Notes: generated from the letters alone by a model not told the origin. Counted from the first letter of the stretch, positions 1 to 12,800 are shown. The stretch is 64,000 bases of DNA from Vesta saturnalis (GCA_036346205.1 JARFJB010001594.1:1984001-2048000); one strand, 5' to 3'. Numbers and translations: made by a program.

Positions 1-905
1 TCCCCGATTAGTGGCGAGCTTACGAGCCAATGGTAGTTTTCGCCCTACGTTTCAACGGCAAAGAATTGGAAGAACACATGAAAATATTAACCGTGTACTG
101 GGGCTATATTGAATGAAATCCTCATGTTAGCACAATAGCATTATCCACTGAGTTGGGCATATCACGGACAACGGTTAAAAATATTTGGAAGGACCATAAG
201 TAAGTTCTAATGGCCATCAAAATATATAGGTATTCGTTCAAACTTTTTTTAATTACTTTAAGAATGCACCCATATCACGTCGCTTTGCATCAGGCCTTGA
301 AAGAGGAAGATTTTGATCGAAGGTTAGACTATTGCCATTGGATGTTAGGCATGTTACGCGAAAATAGAGAATTTTTATTTCAAATTCTTTGGACCGATGA
401 AGCGACCTTCAGTAGTGACGGGAGAGTCAATCTGCACAATATGTATTATTGGTCTGCAAAAAATCCCCATTGGTTGCGTGAAGTTCAGCGCCAAGGATGT
501 TGGAGTTTAAATGTATGGTGTGGCATACTGGGAGGCAGAATTGTTGGGCCATATTTTTTCGAGTAACCCCAAAATGGCAATGTATTTCTTGACTTTTTGT
601 CCAATCAATTAACGTTGTTGCTGGAAAATGTGCCTCTGGAAACAAGGCAAACATTGTTTTTGCAGTTGGATGGTTGCCCAGCACATTTTGCAATTAATGT
701 GCGAGAGCATATTAATGCAGTATTTCAACAGCGATGGATTGGAAGAGGAAGTCTGTTTCCATGGCCTTCGCGATCACCAGACTTAACTCGCCTCGATTTT
801 TATTTATGGGGGTGCTTAAAGGACATCGTGTTTCGGACTCAACCTACTACTAGAGAAGATATGAAAAACCGGATTCGTAACGCAATACGTAACATACCGA
901 GAGCA
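1..905 (+). pseudogene. DD41D mariner-type transposase (Tc1/mariner superfamily), degraded
   Basis: Cut-and-paste DDE/D transposase. The conceptual reading shows a helix-turn-helix remnant (about 1-200, NPHVST and ELGISRTTV-like text across frames), then HPYHVALHQAL, the first catalytic motif WTDEATF, the second DGCPAH and the third SPDLTRLDFYLWG. I count 41 residues between the second and third catalytic Asp, hence DD41D. The main frame is the same from 210 to 905 and is broken by a single TAA at 564-566, just after GPYFFE. The start lies before or at the window edge and is damaged in the first 200 bases. A short intron seems to join the HTH and catalytic parts. The family is usually seen in arthropods next to DUF4817-type HTH domains. 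Confidence 0.85.
200..262 (+). other. Candidate 63-nt spliceosomal intron in the DD41D transposase
   Basis: The reading NIWKDHK is interrupted by a segment that begins GTAAGT and ends TTTAAG. Removing it joins CAT-AA to A-ATG-CAC and gives the unbroken reading H-K-M-H-P-Y-H, in frame with the catalytic domain and matching the family. The junction is visible in the sequence; splicing itself is inferred. Confidence 0.6.
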
Positions 906-971
906 TAGAGCGTGATGGTCAGCATTTTGAGCATTTACGGGGGCATTAAAAACCTTCCTCCTTTAAATCGG

Positions 972-1013
972 TCCTTTTTAGGGCCACATTCTATTATGTG
1001 GCCCTAAAAAGGA
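972..1013. repeat. Perfect 18-bp hairpin with 6-nt loop
   Basis: TCCTTTTTAGGGCCACAT is followed by a 6-base loop and its exact reverse complement. It lies 66 bases after the transposase stop, so it may be a remnant of the element's 3' end or a small foldback repeat. No matching copy was seen at the other end, which lies outside the window. Confidence 0.8.
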
Positions 1014-1019
1014 AAAAGA

Positions 1020-2069
1020 AGGAAAAAGAAAAATACAGTTAAAAAAAAGTAAAAATTTAAGGGATTTTCGTATAAAGTCTTCTTTGGCCGATATTTTAGG
1101 TTAGGAGCAAGATATCGAGATGCGGTTTTCGCGAGCTTCTTTAGGCATCATTTAGCTACTTGTTCATGAAAAAAAGTCATACCAATGCATTTAATTTTTT
1201 TGCGAAAATTAACCGTTTCTGTCGGAATGTCGAACAAAGCCCTCTAGCGACGACATGTGAAACTAACAAAACTTCAATTATTTTAACATTTGTAGCCCAA
1301 GAAAGGCTCTTTTCAACGCGCTCAAGTTTGTTAAAATCGGATTAGCCGTTTCGAAGATACGGGGGTAATTTAAGGAAATCTTTGAATACCCCCCACCACT
1401 TAATTTTTATAGATACGTCAAAAAGTGCCAAACAAAAACAGATTGTCTTCGACTTCAAATATCAGTTATTTTTTTATTAGGTTAATATAGCAGAATTCAC
1501 AGAAACATCACTTTTTTAGATTCAAGATTGCAGTTACGCCCCCTAGCGGCCATTTCAGAAACATGAAAATATTTTCCAGGTTTTTGTATTGGCCGTTTTA
1601 GTAATAACTTTTTTTCCGCAAATCTCTACGATGAATAGTTTCCCAGATACAGTACCTCGCATTTTTTGGCCACCCCGAACACTGTATCCCATTTTGGTTG
1701 AAATTGTAGGGTATCTCGTTTGTGAGCAAAGATAGCAAGATGCGGTTTTCACGACCCTCTTCTACTTTGTCGTGAAACGAAAGATCCCAAAATAGAATTG
1801 TCATAGTCCTATTAGTATTTGAGATACAGGTCGAAATTCAAAATTTGCACATTTTAAGCACTCCTCGTAACTGCGTTGCCTTGTAATTTATCGAAATGGT
1901 GAAAAGTGGGTTTTATACAGAATTTTCCGTAGAATTTAGTGGCGTGCATAGTTTCCCCATAAAAAGTCAGTTACTTCGCAATAAACGAAGGCTTTGTTTT
2001 TCTAAATGGAACAACCTGTGTATTTTTTTATTATATAATAGAACTTACTATCAGCTTTCAAAATATATT

Positions 2070-2071
<2 letters not shown>
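1020..2071. repeat. Diverged, repeat-like noncoding DNA
   Basis: No gene seen. Two related blocks share the text AGATGCGGTTTTC(A/G)CGA at about 1119 and 1738, and a second motif GCCC(T/C)CTAGCG at about 1240 and 1538. This suggests an old, internally repeated element. The phrase TTTTTGGCCACCCCG near 1665 resembles the ends of dispersed insect repeats. The short ORFs here carry no recognisable domain. Confidence 0.45.

Positions 2072-2114
<43 letters not shown>
2072..2114. repeat. (TA)n microsatellite
   Basis: About 21 uninterrupted TA units. Confidence 0.97.
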
Positions 2115-2117
<3 letters not shown>

Positions 2118-2880
2118 GTGGCACTTCTTTTGTATTATTAACCTCAAAAATTAATGTTACGTTAATTTTACATTTTGATGGTATAGTTGGCCATGAAACC
2201 TATAAACTCAGCATAAACGCGTATTTTCTTAAACGTCCAGGATATATTTGAGTATTAAAAAATGGCTACTAGATTCTTACTGCTTTATTATAATTATAAA
2301 TATTTAAATAGGCGATTATAATAAATCTAAGGACTTTTACGCAGAAATGCAAAAATAATAACAAAAAACTATGCCAATTAGGTACAACAGTTTTTGAAAC
2401 ATATTCAAACTGGCAAATTTTTTTCTTAATTGGGTAAAATGCATCTTACAGCTTCAGAAAAAAATACAAATGGCAATAAAACTTATAAAGAATACTTTAT
2501 ATCTAAATTTGTAAGTAGGCTGGGCCTAGTCTGATTCTAAACGGAATCTGTCAAATCTGATTAACATTATTTTTGTGCAACAATCGTATTTTGTTCATTG
2601 TGCAAATTAGGTAGAAAATCAAAATTTTGAAAACTTTGAAAAATGTGATATGCTGATTTGCTTTGGTCAGAGTAATGAAAAGGCCGACGTAGCAATAAAA
2701 TTGTATTTTAATAGGTACATGTAGTGTCCTTGGCATTAATTTTGATAATTAAGTAACTTTACATCTATGTAGGTTTCCAGAACAAAGACAACCCAGTAAA
2801 ATCACGTTTTATAGATTAAAAAGAAATTTAATTAATTATAGATCATTTTCTAAACCCAGGTCAAAAAAAATATAATAAAG
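2115..2880. other. No recognisable feature
   Basis: AT-rich noncoding DNA. Only short chance ORFs are present, with no motif I recognise. Confidence 0.5.
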
Positions 2881-2884
2881 AAAA

Positions 2885-3700
2885 TCGAGAGAATGATAAG
2901 GTTACCGTTTTAGCCAGTGTGGAGGGTAATCATATAAGTTCTTGCAGAACTATAGAAAGTAGTATTGGAGTTTCGAAAACAAGAAGCCAAGGAATACTTG
3001 GCCACGATAAATATAAACCATATAAATTTAGACTTGTTCAACATCTACATCCTAGCGACGCTGATCGTAGGTTAGTATTTTGCAATTGATACTTAAACAT
3101 GTTAAATGTAGTACCCACCTTGGGAAGAAATGTCATATGGTCAGACTAGGCACATTTTAGCAATTCAGGTGTTTTAACAGGACAATAGCAGATTCTGGTC
3201 TCAAGAAAATTAACACCAAATATTCCCCCAAAGACAACAAGGACGATTTGGACTAAACCTTTCCTGTTTTATATTAGGATCAAAAATAAAATTTTACATT
3301 TTCGAAGGGAACTTATCCGCTCATACATATTTGGACATTTTAGAAATGGTTGTGCCTGAATTATTAGATTACATACCTTTTGCTCGCTTTAACCAAATTC
3401 ATTTCCAACAGGATGGAGCCCCATCTCACAATACGCAAATTATACGCCCGATTTTGGAAACAATTTTGGTAATAGACGTATTGACACTAATGGGCCGATA
3501 ATATGGCCTCCTAGGTCTCCGGACTTAGTCTTAGATTTCTTTTTATGAGGTTACTTGCAAAACAAAATATACTAAACTCAATATGATAACATTGAATGTT
3601 TGTTGAGATCTGGGCAATCTGCCTCAAGAGTTGCTTGATAATGTCATCATGAGCAAGGGAAGACGGATGACTGCTGATATAAGTGCACGTGGAGGTCACA
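2885..3700 (+). pseudogene. Second DD41D mariner-type transposase, heavily degraded
   Basis: Pieces of the same family as the copy at the window start. KYKPYKFRLVQHLHPSDADRR is at about 3010-3070, the block FGLN..CFILGSKIKFYIFEGNL follows, QQDGAPSHNTQ is at about 3408 and WPPRSPDL plus DFF are near 3500-3545. Frameshifts lie between the blocks, and an ACTAGG-containing stretch around 3090-3180 may be a decayed intron or insertion. The spacing after the second Asp is one residue short of 41 because of a deletion at SPDLVLDFF. Not functional. Confidence 0.75.
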
Positions 3701-4244
3701 GACGTTATTAAAACATTTGTTACTGTTGATTCAAGAATCGTTATCGTTAGCTAATTGATTGTTATTGTTTTCCTTTGGTCCGCTGCCCTTTAAAGACGCT
3801 CCAATTTATGCGCTAAAGCACAAATAAAAAGTTAATGCATTAATAAGAAAATTTAGTTTTAGTGGTCTTTGTAACACAATCAAAAATTAAGGAAATCCTT
3901 CGACCAACTAGCAACCCTTAAAAAGTGTGCTAATGCACTAATTTCAACAAAATCCTGTAGCACCCTTAATAACTGCGATATCCGAGTAAATAAAAGAATA
4001 AAAATGCTGCGAAAAGATCAATCCTTAATCTGGCATTATCAAACGATATCAAATTTCACTCGTACACTCTACAGTGTCTCAAAAATTAACAAAAAACATT
4101 ACTTTCTTTTCAGCTCTGTATATGACATTTTGATCCATTGTTTAAAATCAGCAATAGGTCTAGTGTGTTCTTAAAGAATCAAGCTACAATTTAAAAAAAC
4201 TATCAGTTAAGGGTTCAAGAGTCAAATTTGGTGTAAATTTTACC

Positions 4245-4246
<2 letters not shown>
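3701..4246. other. No recognisable feature
   Basis: AT-rich sequence following the transposase relic, without ORFs or motifs that can be named. Confidence 0.5.

Positions 4247-4320
<74 letters not shown>
4247..4320. repeat. (TA)n microsatellite with TATG end
   Basis: About 31 TA units, then TATG repeats at the 3' side. Confidence 0.97.
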
Positions 4321-4321
<1 letters not shown>

Positions 4322-7300
4322 TACAAAATTAACGTCAGAAATAAAGTTAGTAAGTGCTAGTGTGCTTTTAATAGTATAAATACAGGTTCTGTACACATTT
4401 GCAACTAATGCAATACAACACACGATAAACCGTGATTTACCATAAGTGGAAATCTGTGCTATTGTTATGTTAACAATGTGATGTGAATTGCATACAAACG
4501 TTAATATATGAGAAACAGGAGGTATTTGAGTTTCGTAACTCTAATTCCAAGTTGATAAAATTATCTTTAATTAGTAATTAAGCGTTTATTTAAGTAATTA
4601 TTATTTTTTGTGTACAAAGTAGTAATTTATTATACTAATTCTTCCGTTCTAAAATAAGAAATGGCTTTAGAGTATTTATATTATCAAAATATCAATAATT
4701 AATTGTATTTTAATTAAAACTAGTTCAAACGCTGCCGCCTGAACAAAAATTAAGTTGGAATTTCCAATTGTCCCACCACTGGACACTACAGCAGGGTGTA
4801 CTAGTATTTCACCATTTTTACATTTAGACTTGTTGAAACGTACAGCCAGGTATAGTGTATGATGAAGTCAAATAGATTTTAATTGCCTAATTAATTTTTA
4901 TTTTAGTATGTACTTCCTCAAAGAAATTTAAAGGTAGTAGTGAAAATTTAGCGCTACCGAAAAACCGTCCGTATTAATTTTTAAAAAGAACTCTTACTTA
5001 ATGAAAAATATTCACCAATCATTGATGAAAGGCCCGTGTTTGTAAAGAAGGAAACTGTGACCTTTGTCTAAATCTCTAACCGCCCATTGAACTCTGTAGA
5101 TACAATCCACTAAGGCTACTTAGTGCTGTAGTTGAGGTCCAGCATTGACCCATAGATGATCTGGACTAAGTTGTTTCTTTGGATGCGCTCGAAACAATTC
5201 TTATCAACCCCTGGAACTAACAGACCGACGTCCGTATCCCGCTCCAGAATTTGAGAAGACCGTGATATGTAACATTAATTCAAATAGATTAATTACATTT
5301 ATGTTTAAAAAGAAAATAAAATACCTACATGCGAGTGTAATTTGTGTATTGGTTGACTGCAACTGACAAGAACCCTTACACTAATAATATATTATTAAAT
5401 TGTAGTTACTTAAATTAATCACTATAAGAGGTACTGAAGAAAATAACCCTTTTCAACAATCTCAATTATTGCATGTGGTTAACAATAGGAAGAATATGTT
5501 TCTTGCTTTGCTAAGTAGAAAATATTGATGGTGTGTGCGTAGTAATATTACAATATCTTCCTCACTTTCCGTCACATTTCTTACTCCTTTTGTCATCTTA
5601 CTTTGAAGTTTCTCTTTATCAAAAATAATTTTGGTTTTCTTATTTACAACTTTCCCCGTTCGAAGTTCTATCTTTATGCCGAAATAACTTTTTTAAATCG
5701 TCTAAATAGTCCAGAGACCAGAGAGGGGAAAGGTGCTTTTATGTGCAAAGGTGAAATTCTTTTAATTCTGTTATGTTATACAAATAACTGAAACTATCGA
5801 TTTACGAAGTAGAAGTTTGAAAATTCTGATGGGAGCATCCGGCTAAAGATTTTCAAAATAATGGTGTTTTCGGTTATACCGGGAGTCGGTGTTAATATGC
5901 TTAATTTAAGCAGAACCCTATTGTTTTTAATAGATATGTGCATTCTAGGGAGCAAAATAAAAATATTTCGTATAACATGTCATATGCCTAACTTCAAGGG
6001 TTTTCAGCTTATTTAGAATTTAACTTAATGCAATTTGAGTGGTGCGTAGAAGAAACTGAAATTTTAGCAATACTAACTATATTTTGGCCGTTTTTATACA
6101 AGGTGCTTGAAAAAATTATTCTAATGTTATCAAATATTGCAAAACGGATTTACCCTTTTAGCATTTTGAAAATCATGCATTCAACGCGGACGTACGCGCA
6201 CGCGTGTATTGAAGTAACACAACTTTGAAGTTACGTTTTTAGTTTTTATTTTTCTGAATTGAGAACAAGTTTATTTTTTTATTTGAATGAAATATTAAGC
6301 CTTTGTAAATTAAAACTGAGCTACCCCTAAGAGGCGCTTAAAATAAATTGCGAATAGGTTACCAGGTACATTCTCTCCCGCCGATGGAGCTTAATGTATA
6401 TTAATTAATTTACATACGAAGTAGCTAGTAGGACGGGATGATTGCCCTGGTTCAATGAATGACTTCGGTTACACACACCGATACACATACAAGGTAGAAT
6501 AACGTACTTGGCGAGTCGTGTGAAAAAGTTGATAATTATCTCTAAATACAGTTCACGAAACCCAAATATCCCAGAGATAAGACCGATAGGATTTACTCAA
6601 AGAGAAGTTTTCGTATAGTCTAATTTAGTCCAGCCGATCTAGTAAAAACCACCTGTTCACTAAGGTGGAACACAATAATTAAAACCATCATCTCAACCAC
6701 CACCAACCATACGGAGAGAAAAATTAACATATCTATTACTATAACCAGTATTCATTCAAAGCTAGCACCAATCCCGTTATTATTCAAATTAAATTAATAA
6801 TCCACCAAAACACATTAGTAAAACTCCACAACGTTACTTTAAAAATAAAATATTACCAGATATACAATTTAAACCTCTTATCTCAGAACAGTTATCGGCT
6901 ACCTGACATCATAGTTGCATTTAGGAAATTTTATTCATTTATACATTAACGTACTTTGATCGAAATAATTGTCAAATAATTATTGATTGTATTCTTTATA
7001 TTACTTACCCACCGAAAAGTGTTATTTCGTTGCACACCTTCTGTTATTGTTATTAGCTATAAGTTGACATAATAAATTTATTTAGCATTGTAAATAAATA
7101 GGAAACAAGATTTTATAAAACTAATCTGCCTTTGTTTATCAGACGGTTAAAATAGGTAACACAAGTAGTTTTAATCAGTGCATCTCAGAAATAACCTTCG
7201 AACCACCCCATCTCCGACATTTGAGCTAAGCCGCTGGTAGAGTAAAATTTACATTAACAAGTTAAAGCAACTAAGAGGCCTAAGGGATTTGTAACACTAT

Positions 7301-8778
7301 TTTGCAAACACGATTATTGTATTGAAATCTCTTTAAATAACAGGACCAACACGGCGTTTTTGTCATCGCGGGTATGATTTAGAATTGTTAATTGTTTTTA
7401 ACATTTTGTTCGCGTAGAACCATATAGCTACTATTATCAGGTCTATGCGTAGTATAATTAATGTGTGGACAAACATGGCATGATAAACCTCACTTTAATT
7501 GTTTTGATTAATGGTAGCGTGGTTTAACAGAAACGTGCCCAGATGCCATTGAAAAAACCCTCGATTACAACGTTAGATTTCATTCTGCTATTAGGAACTG
7601 GCTGTCCACAGATTAAGATACTCAAACTAACCCGTTCTTATTTGTTTTAGATGTAGAGCAATGTATAAGCTGTGTGTAAGCTATGAAAAAGAAATGACGT
7701 AGGTGCTAGCGCAGTCACTTAAACTTTCGCGACGTTACTTGCGAGTAGGTTATCGGTCAACCCATGATCAATTTTGTTTGGGCCTTGCAAGGCCTTGTTT
7801 TAATGATTTTCAGGTGCATTTGTTGCAGCCAGCTTATTTAAAATTGTTTGTTTACGAACTAACTTCTTCTTGTATGTAACTTATTGTAATTATATTGAGG
7901 TATTAGGTGAAAAGCTGTTTTCATTCACGATACAATTGTATATGTGTAAATTCCTTGTCCGTTTCTTTCTTTTTGTCTCCGTACTTAAAACTGCATTTTA
8001 CTATTACAGTTACCTTATTGCTATCTATTTAATTTTACTGTTTGATTTATTTTACGAGCAACTTAACCTGCATTATGATTTCTCTTTCACTTTACTGTTA
8101 ACTTAACTGCCAGCATGAATGGTTGCATAACGCCATGTGTTTAGTGGCAAGATTTTAATTCTGATTTATTTATAACACAACTGTAGCTGTGATTTCAAAG
8201 TTTGTTTTTTATTGTGTTCATGTGTAGTTAAACTGCTTTTCATTTTGCCGTTACTCGAGTTTATAATTTTGCACGCACTTTAACCTGATTTAATCCCACT
8301 CTGTTGTATTTGTGTTTTCTTTTCTTGGTTTTTTATCTTTGATTTATAAATGTAATTGTAAAATTACTTAAGGATTAATACACTAGGTTTTCTTGATGAT
8401 TGTTTCCCAGTGTGTAATTAACGAGTTGAATCATCATTGAGTAAAATTAAAAGAGTAATTTTATTGACGGCCAATTCCTCTTTATCAGATTTGAGTTTTG
8501 CGACCACTTAATTTATAGACTTGTAAATCAGTTCTATTGTTTTAATTATTGCAAGGAAAGTCAATGTGATGCAGGCAAATATCTTGATTAAGATTAGCAT
8601 TATTGCCCGTAAAGTCTAGAGAAGACTACTACCTAATTTTTCTAAGAATATGGATACTTGAAGATCAATATTATGCTCTTAAGAATTTTATAGTTTTAAT
8701 GATTGAGATTAACTACATACCTTGGGACCTTGGTTCTTCTAACAAAAAACCTAGATAAACATTATTTTTATCTTCTGT
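4321..8778. other. 4.5 kb with no recognisable gene
   Basis: Read on both strands. The longest ORFs (about 60-80 codons, at 5603, 6028 and 7870 on +) are hydrophobic chance translations of AT-rich DNA, with no conserved motif. No tRNA, transposon end or long repeat was seen. It may be ordinary intergenic or intronic DNA. Confidence 0.5.
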
Positions 8779-8779
8779 A

Positions 8780-8810
<31 letters not shown>

Positions 8811-9416
8811 CTGTGTATGCGTGTGCGTGTGAGTGTGTGCGTGAGTGTGTGAGTGAGTGAGTGCGCGCGCGTGTGTATGCGTTCGTGTATGCATGCGTGC
8901 GTGTGTGCGTCTGTGCGTGTGTGCGTGCGTGTGTGCGTGTGTGCGTGTGTGCTGTGTGCGTGTGTGCGTGTGCGTGTGTGTGTGTGTGCGTGTTGGTGTG
9001 CGTGTGTGTGGTTGTGATGTGCTGTGTTGTGTGTTGTTGTGTTGTGTGTGTATGTGTGTGTGTGTGTGTGTGTTGCGTGTTGTGTGTTGCGTGTTGCGTG
9101 TTGGGTGTTGTGTGTTGTGTGTTGTGTGTAGTGTGTTGTGTGTTGTGTGTTGTGTGTTGTGTGTTGTGTGTTGGTTTTTTGTGTGTGTGTGTGTGTGTGT
9201 GTTGTGTGTTGTGTGTTGTGTGTTGTGTGTTGTGTGTGTGTGTGTGTGTGTGTTGTGTGTGTGTGTGTGTGTGTGTTGTGTGTTGTGTGTTGTGTGTTGT
9301 GTTGTGTGTTGTGTGTTGTGTGTTGTGTGTGTGTGTGTTGTGTGTTGTGTGTTGTGTGTGTGTGTGTGTGTTGTGTGTTGTGTTGTGTGTTGTGTGTTGT
9401 GTGTTTGTGTTGTGTG

Positions 9417-9457
<41 letters not shown>

Positions 9458-9522
9458 GTGTGTTGTGTGTTGTGTGTTGTGTGTTGTGTGTTGTGTGTTG
9501 TGTGTTGTGTGTTGTGTGTGTG

Positions 9523-9583
<61 letters not shown>

Positions 9584-9621
9584 TAGGTGCGTGCGTGCGC
9601 GCGCGCGCGTGTGTGTGTGTT
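8779..9621. repeat. (GT)n / (TGTGTTG)n minisatellite
   Basis: About 840 bp of GT dinucleotides mixed with a GTGTTGT 7-mer register (many TGTGTTG units between 9070 and 9510), bounded by TGTGCG and CGCGCG variants. The long Cys/Val and Thr/His ORFs on the two strands are by-products of the repeat, not genes. Confidence 0.97.
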
Positions 9622-9635
9622 TCAATATCTGAATA

Positions 9636-10150
9636 ACAATTAATTCTATAAGAAAATGTCTATGCATATTTTTAAGGAGAATTTATTTTTACATAACTAT
9701 TTCTTTATAAAGTTACTTAATAAGCAAACTACGTTCAAAAATTAATTAAATATGATTGAAAATGCTGAAATTGCATTATCGGTATTTTATAGAAGCGGGC
9801 GGCTTTGAAATTTTTTTAAGTCAGCATCTATATGGTTATTAACGTCTATTTGACATGAAGTTTTAAATGTCTATCTGACATAGACTATTGTTTTTGTTTT
9901 TATAATGTTGCCTATTTTCATTATGAACATATAAAAAATAGGCTGCATAATTGTCCTAAAAAAATTATTTCATTTCTTTTAATGTCCACTTTGTAGTTGG
10001 AAGGTCGTGTGTTATTCCACACCTGATTTTTAGGTTAGTTTCCGTTCGTTTTGTTTTTGTGGTTTTGTAGGTTAAAAATTTAAATTATTCACAGGGGTTA
10101 GTTTTTTCATTCTCCATTATTGTTGGTGTTGTTTCACACCAGATATTTTC
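9636..10150. repeat. Dispersed A/B repeat unit (single copy)
   Basis: It matches the array at 23.8-24.9 kb. The flank around GAAGCGGGCGGCTTTGAAA (9793) corresponds to GAACCGGGCGGCTTTGGAA (23943). The core GACATGAAGTTTTAAA (9852) and the end GTTGGAAGGTCGTGTG (9996) also recur there. In both places the repeat stands between a GT array and a MADF gene. Confidence 0.8.
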
Positions 10151-10489
10151 GATAAGTAAAGATTTAACCGAAAAACTTAACGCTCGTTACAAACACGGGG
10201 AATTTTTCCGCGGCGGAAAGTTTACCGTCACCGTCACACCAAGAGCTTACACATGAAAAAATAAACGCGAGGTCAATTTGCCGTTGGCGGTATCTGTACA
10301 ACCGCGGTCTGGCACTGGAGCTGACGGTAGTTTTACTGTTGCCAAACAGATAGTGGCGTTCGTGACCAAATGTGTGTTTACACACAGCTGTTTTTCTACC
10401 GTTTAAGTGTTTTGTTTAGTGTAAAGGCGGAAGTATATATAGTTGTTGATTAGTTTTTTTTGTATTTAAACATGTGAGCCCTGGATATA

Positions 10490-12085
10490 GATAATGAAAT
10501 TTTAATGTCATTAATCGAAGAAAGACGTGTTTTGTAGGATAAAACCCTCGACATATTCAAGCATAGAGACGGTACCAGACACGCTTGGAGTGAAGTTTTC
10601 CTAGGAATTCGTAGTGACTTTGATGCGTTGGAAGAAAAGGAGAGAAATAATTTTTATTATGCTTGTAACTTCTACTATTAGAATATTAAAATAAAAATTA
10701 TGAGAAACAAATTTTCTCTTGGAATACTTATGTGTAATAAATAAGAAAGCGAACCATTTGACAGTACCCGTTGTCGATGTCATGGAGATCAAGATGTCCT
10801 TATATCTTGGACATCTGCGAGGAAACCTTCCCTACACTTGAAACAAAATATTTACATAAAATGTTTCTCACATTGTTAGCTTTGAGCCCTCCTGTTGTAG
10901 AACTCTCTCCTTGAATATCTTTCAGCTCTATAGTTGACGTTGAATCTTCAACTGTATCCATCTCTATCCCTAACATAATTATGAAGAATGTCACAGGTTT
11001 TAACAATATAATTAGAAAACTGTGGTTGGACATTAAGGGTCGGTGAAATATTATTCATTTGTTGCTGAGGATACTGAAAGCGCATTCTATGTATCTTCTT
11101 GCTCGGCACAATCGATAGTGGAAGATTCCCTTTTCTCAGGTGGATTTTTTGAACTGATTTTTATTGATCTCCATAGCTGAGTATATTTAAAAACCGACGA
11201 TACGCAGTCTCTTCCATAGCTATCAATATACACAAAACCAAAACGTTACTTAGTATCTGCAATAGCCATTAACACAATTGAATAGTAGTCTTTATAATTA
11301 AAATACATAGATCCACTTTTTCTTGGACTTAGGATGCGCACGTGTTTGCCATCTACTTCCCCTATGCAAGTGGATAAGTTTGCTACATGTTCAAATGCAC
11401 ATGCCACATTTCCTTTGTAAGGTGTGGTATGCACTCGCTTTGCATAACCTTCCACAATGCTTGACAAAAATCTCGAACTATCCCTCTTGCTGCCGATATT
11501 CCTACTCTGAAGGCATAATGAAGGTCGGTGAAAGTACATCCACTTGCTAGATACCTAAAAAAAAAAAAAAGTTAATTCATTAAATTATTTTTTTAGGATG
11601 AAACGAAAGAAACATCTACGTGACGCCTTCGCCAAGGCTGAAAAAAGGCCAAAAAAAAATGCAAAACTAGTCGCTCAAAAGTTATCGAAAAAAGAAAGTA
11701 CATATTCAACGGCGAATTCCAATTCTAAAAAAAATATTCGAAAAAACAGAGACTACTGAGAGTTTCGTCATAGAGAAACAAAAGGATGAAACCCATGGCA
11801 CTTCGCAACAACCCCCTGAGAACACAGAACATGAAGTGAGGCTAACCGCGGGAACAAAGGAAAAAGCTATTTCCAGTACTTAACCACGAAGGAAACATCA
11901 GAAAATGGACGAAGTAGATTTGAACATTTTAAAGGCATTGGGCAAAACAGAACCTGAGAAACCGAACTTCCAAATATCCTTCTATCACAGTCTGCTGCAG
12001 CATTTCGATAATTATGAATCACTTCAATTCTAAATGGAGGTTTTTCAAGTCATTTCAATATTATGAAAAAAATAATGTTGCAGCT
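10490..12085 (+). pseudogene. MADF/BESS DNA-binding protein of Harbinger element 1
   Basis: Partner protein that in PIF/Harbinger elements binds DNA and helps the transposase. Near 10490-10670 the frame reads EILMSLIEERRVL, then TLDIFKHRDGTRHAWSEVF, typical of the start of a MADF domain; an internal TAG breaks it. After a gap occupied by the antisense transposase, a lysine-rich linker (RKKHLRDAFAKAEKRPKK) begins at 11598. A BESS-like tail (FYHSLLQHFDNYESLQF) ends near 12040. Gln/Ser/Pro-rich text follows. Several stops and frameshifts make it a pseudogene. Confidence 0.7.
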
Positions 12086-12800
12086 CTTCACTATCATGGT
12101 TACATTACTCAATCCGCTTTCCTGTTCCAGCAACAGAGTCAATCAACGACATACTAGACTTTTCCACAACCACTTCAGCAATCTTTCTCAACTACTACTA
12201 CTCGCAATATCCACATTTCTCACCTTACGACTCACCATTAATTCCTTCAGTTTCTACTCTATTGCCTACTCCACCATTCCAACCAAGGTGAAATGGTCCA
12301 ACTAACACAACTCTGGCCTCGTACCGCTCCCAACTTTCAAATCTCTTATCTCACGACTCACTGTCTATTTACTCAGTTGCTATTCAAAGTGCACTACCCA
12401 CTTCACCATCCCAATCAGTGAAAGATAAAATGGAAAAACTACAGCAGCTGAACACTACGAAAATTTTGCTGAGTACATTGACAAAGACTATGAAAAAAGT
12501 TCTTCAGTAAGTTCCTATAATTCATCTAGCACAATGGACGTCAATTTCTACTTTCTGATGTTGGTATTTTTGCGCTTAATGCTATTTTTTAACCGCTCAT
12601 ACAGTGCATCAAACGAAGACATGCTGAAGTAATTGAAAAATTTTGTGTCGTCCTGTCACAACTCTTCAAACAACGTGTAGAAAGCTCGAATCCATTTTCT
12701 TCTTTCGTTAATTGGATTAACCCAAAGTAGTTGGTTTTTTTCTTCGCATTTTCACTGGACGACGGAATAATAATAAACCCATGAACTTGCTTTCCACTCA
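10803..12800 (-). pseudogene. Harbinger (HARBI1-like) transposase, element 1
   Basis: DDE_Tnp_4 nuclease in pieces. The N-terminal text (AFYTLFEEL, DDTKFFNYF) is at about 12780-12560, out of frame with the surrounding ORF. The central block GEVDGKHVRILSPRKSGSMY is at 11246-11539 and carries the first catalytic Asp region (VDGKH) and the YFNYKDYYSIVLMA motif. The C-terminal tail NNVRNILCKYF is at 10803-10900. The second Asp and the Glu are not readable. The gene lies antisense to, and interleaved with, the MADF gene. Confidence 0.75.

Noticed and set aside
5100..5190. Structured RNA near GGTCCAGCATTGACCCATAG
   Set aside because: Only a weak partial hairpin; nothing matches a known RNA class.
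8779..9621. Telomere-like or CRISPR-like array
   Set aside because: The unit is GT/TGTGTTG, not TTAGG or TTAGGG, and there are no unique spacers between direct repeats.
8768..9667. Very long ORFs (up to 299 codons) of Cys/Val or Thr/His repeats on both strands
   Set aside because: They are translations of a GT/TGTGTTG minisatellite. Stops are absent only because the repeat lacks them; all frames and both strands are open.
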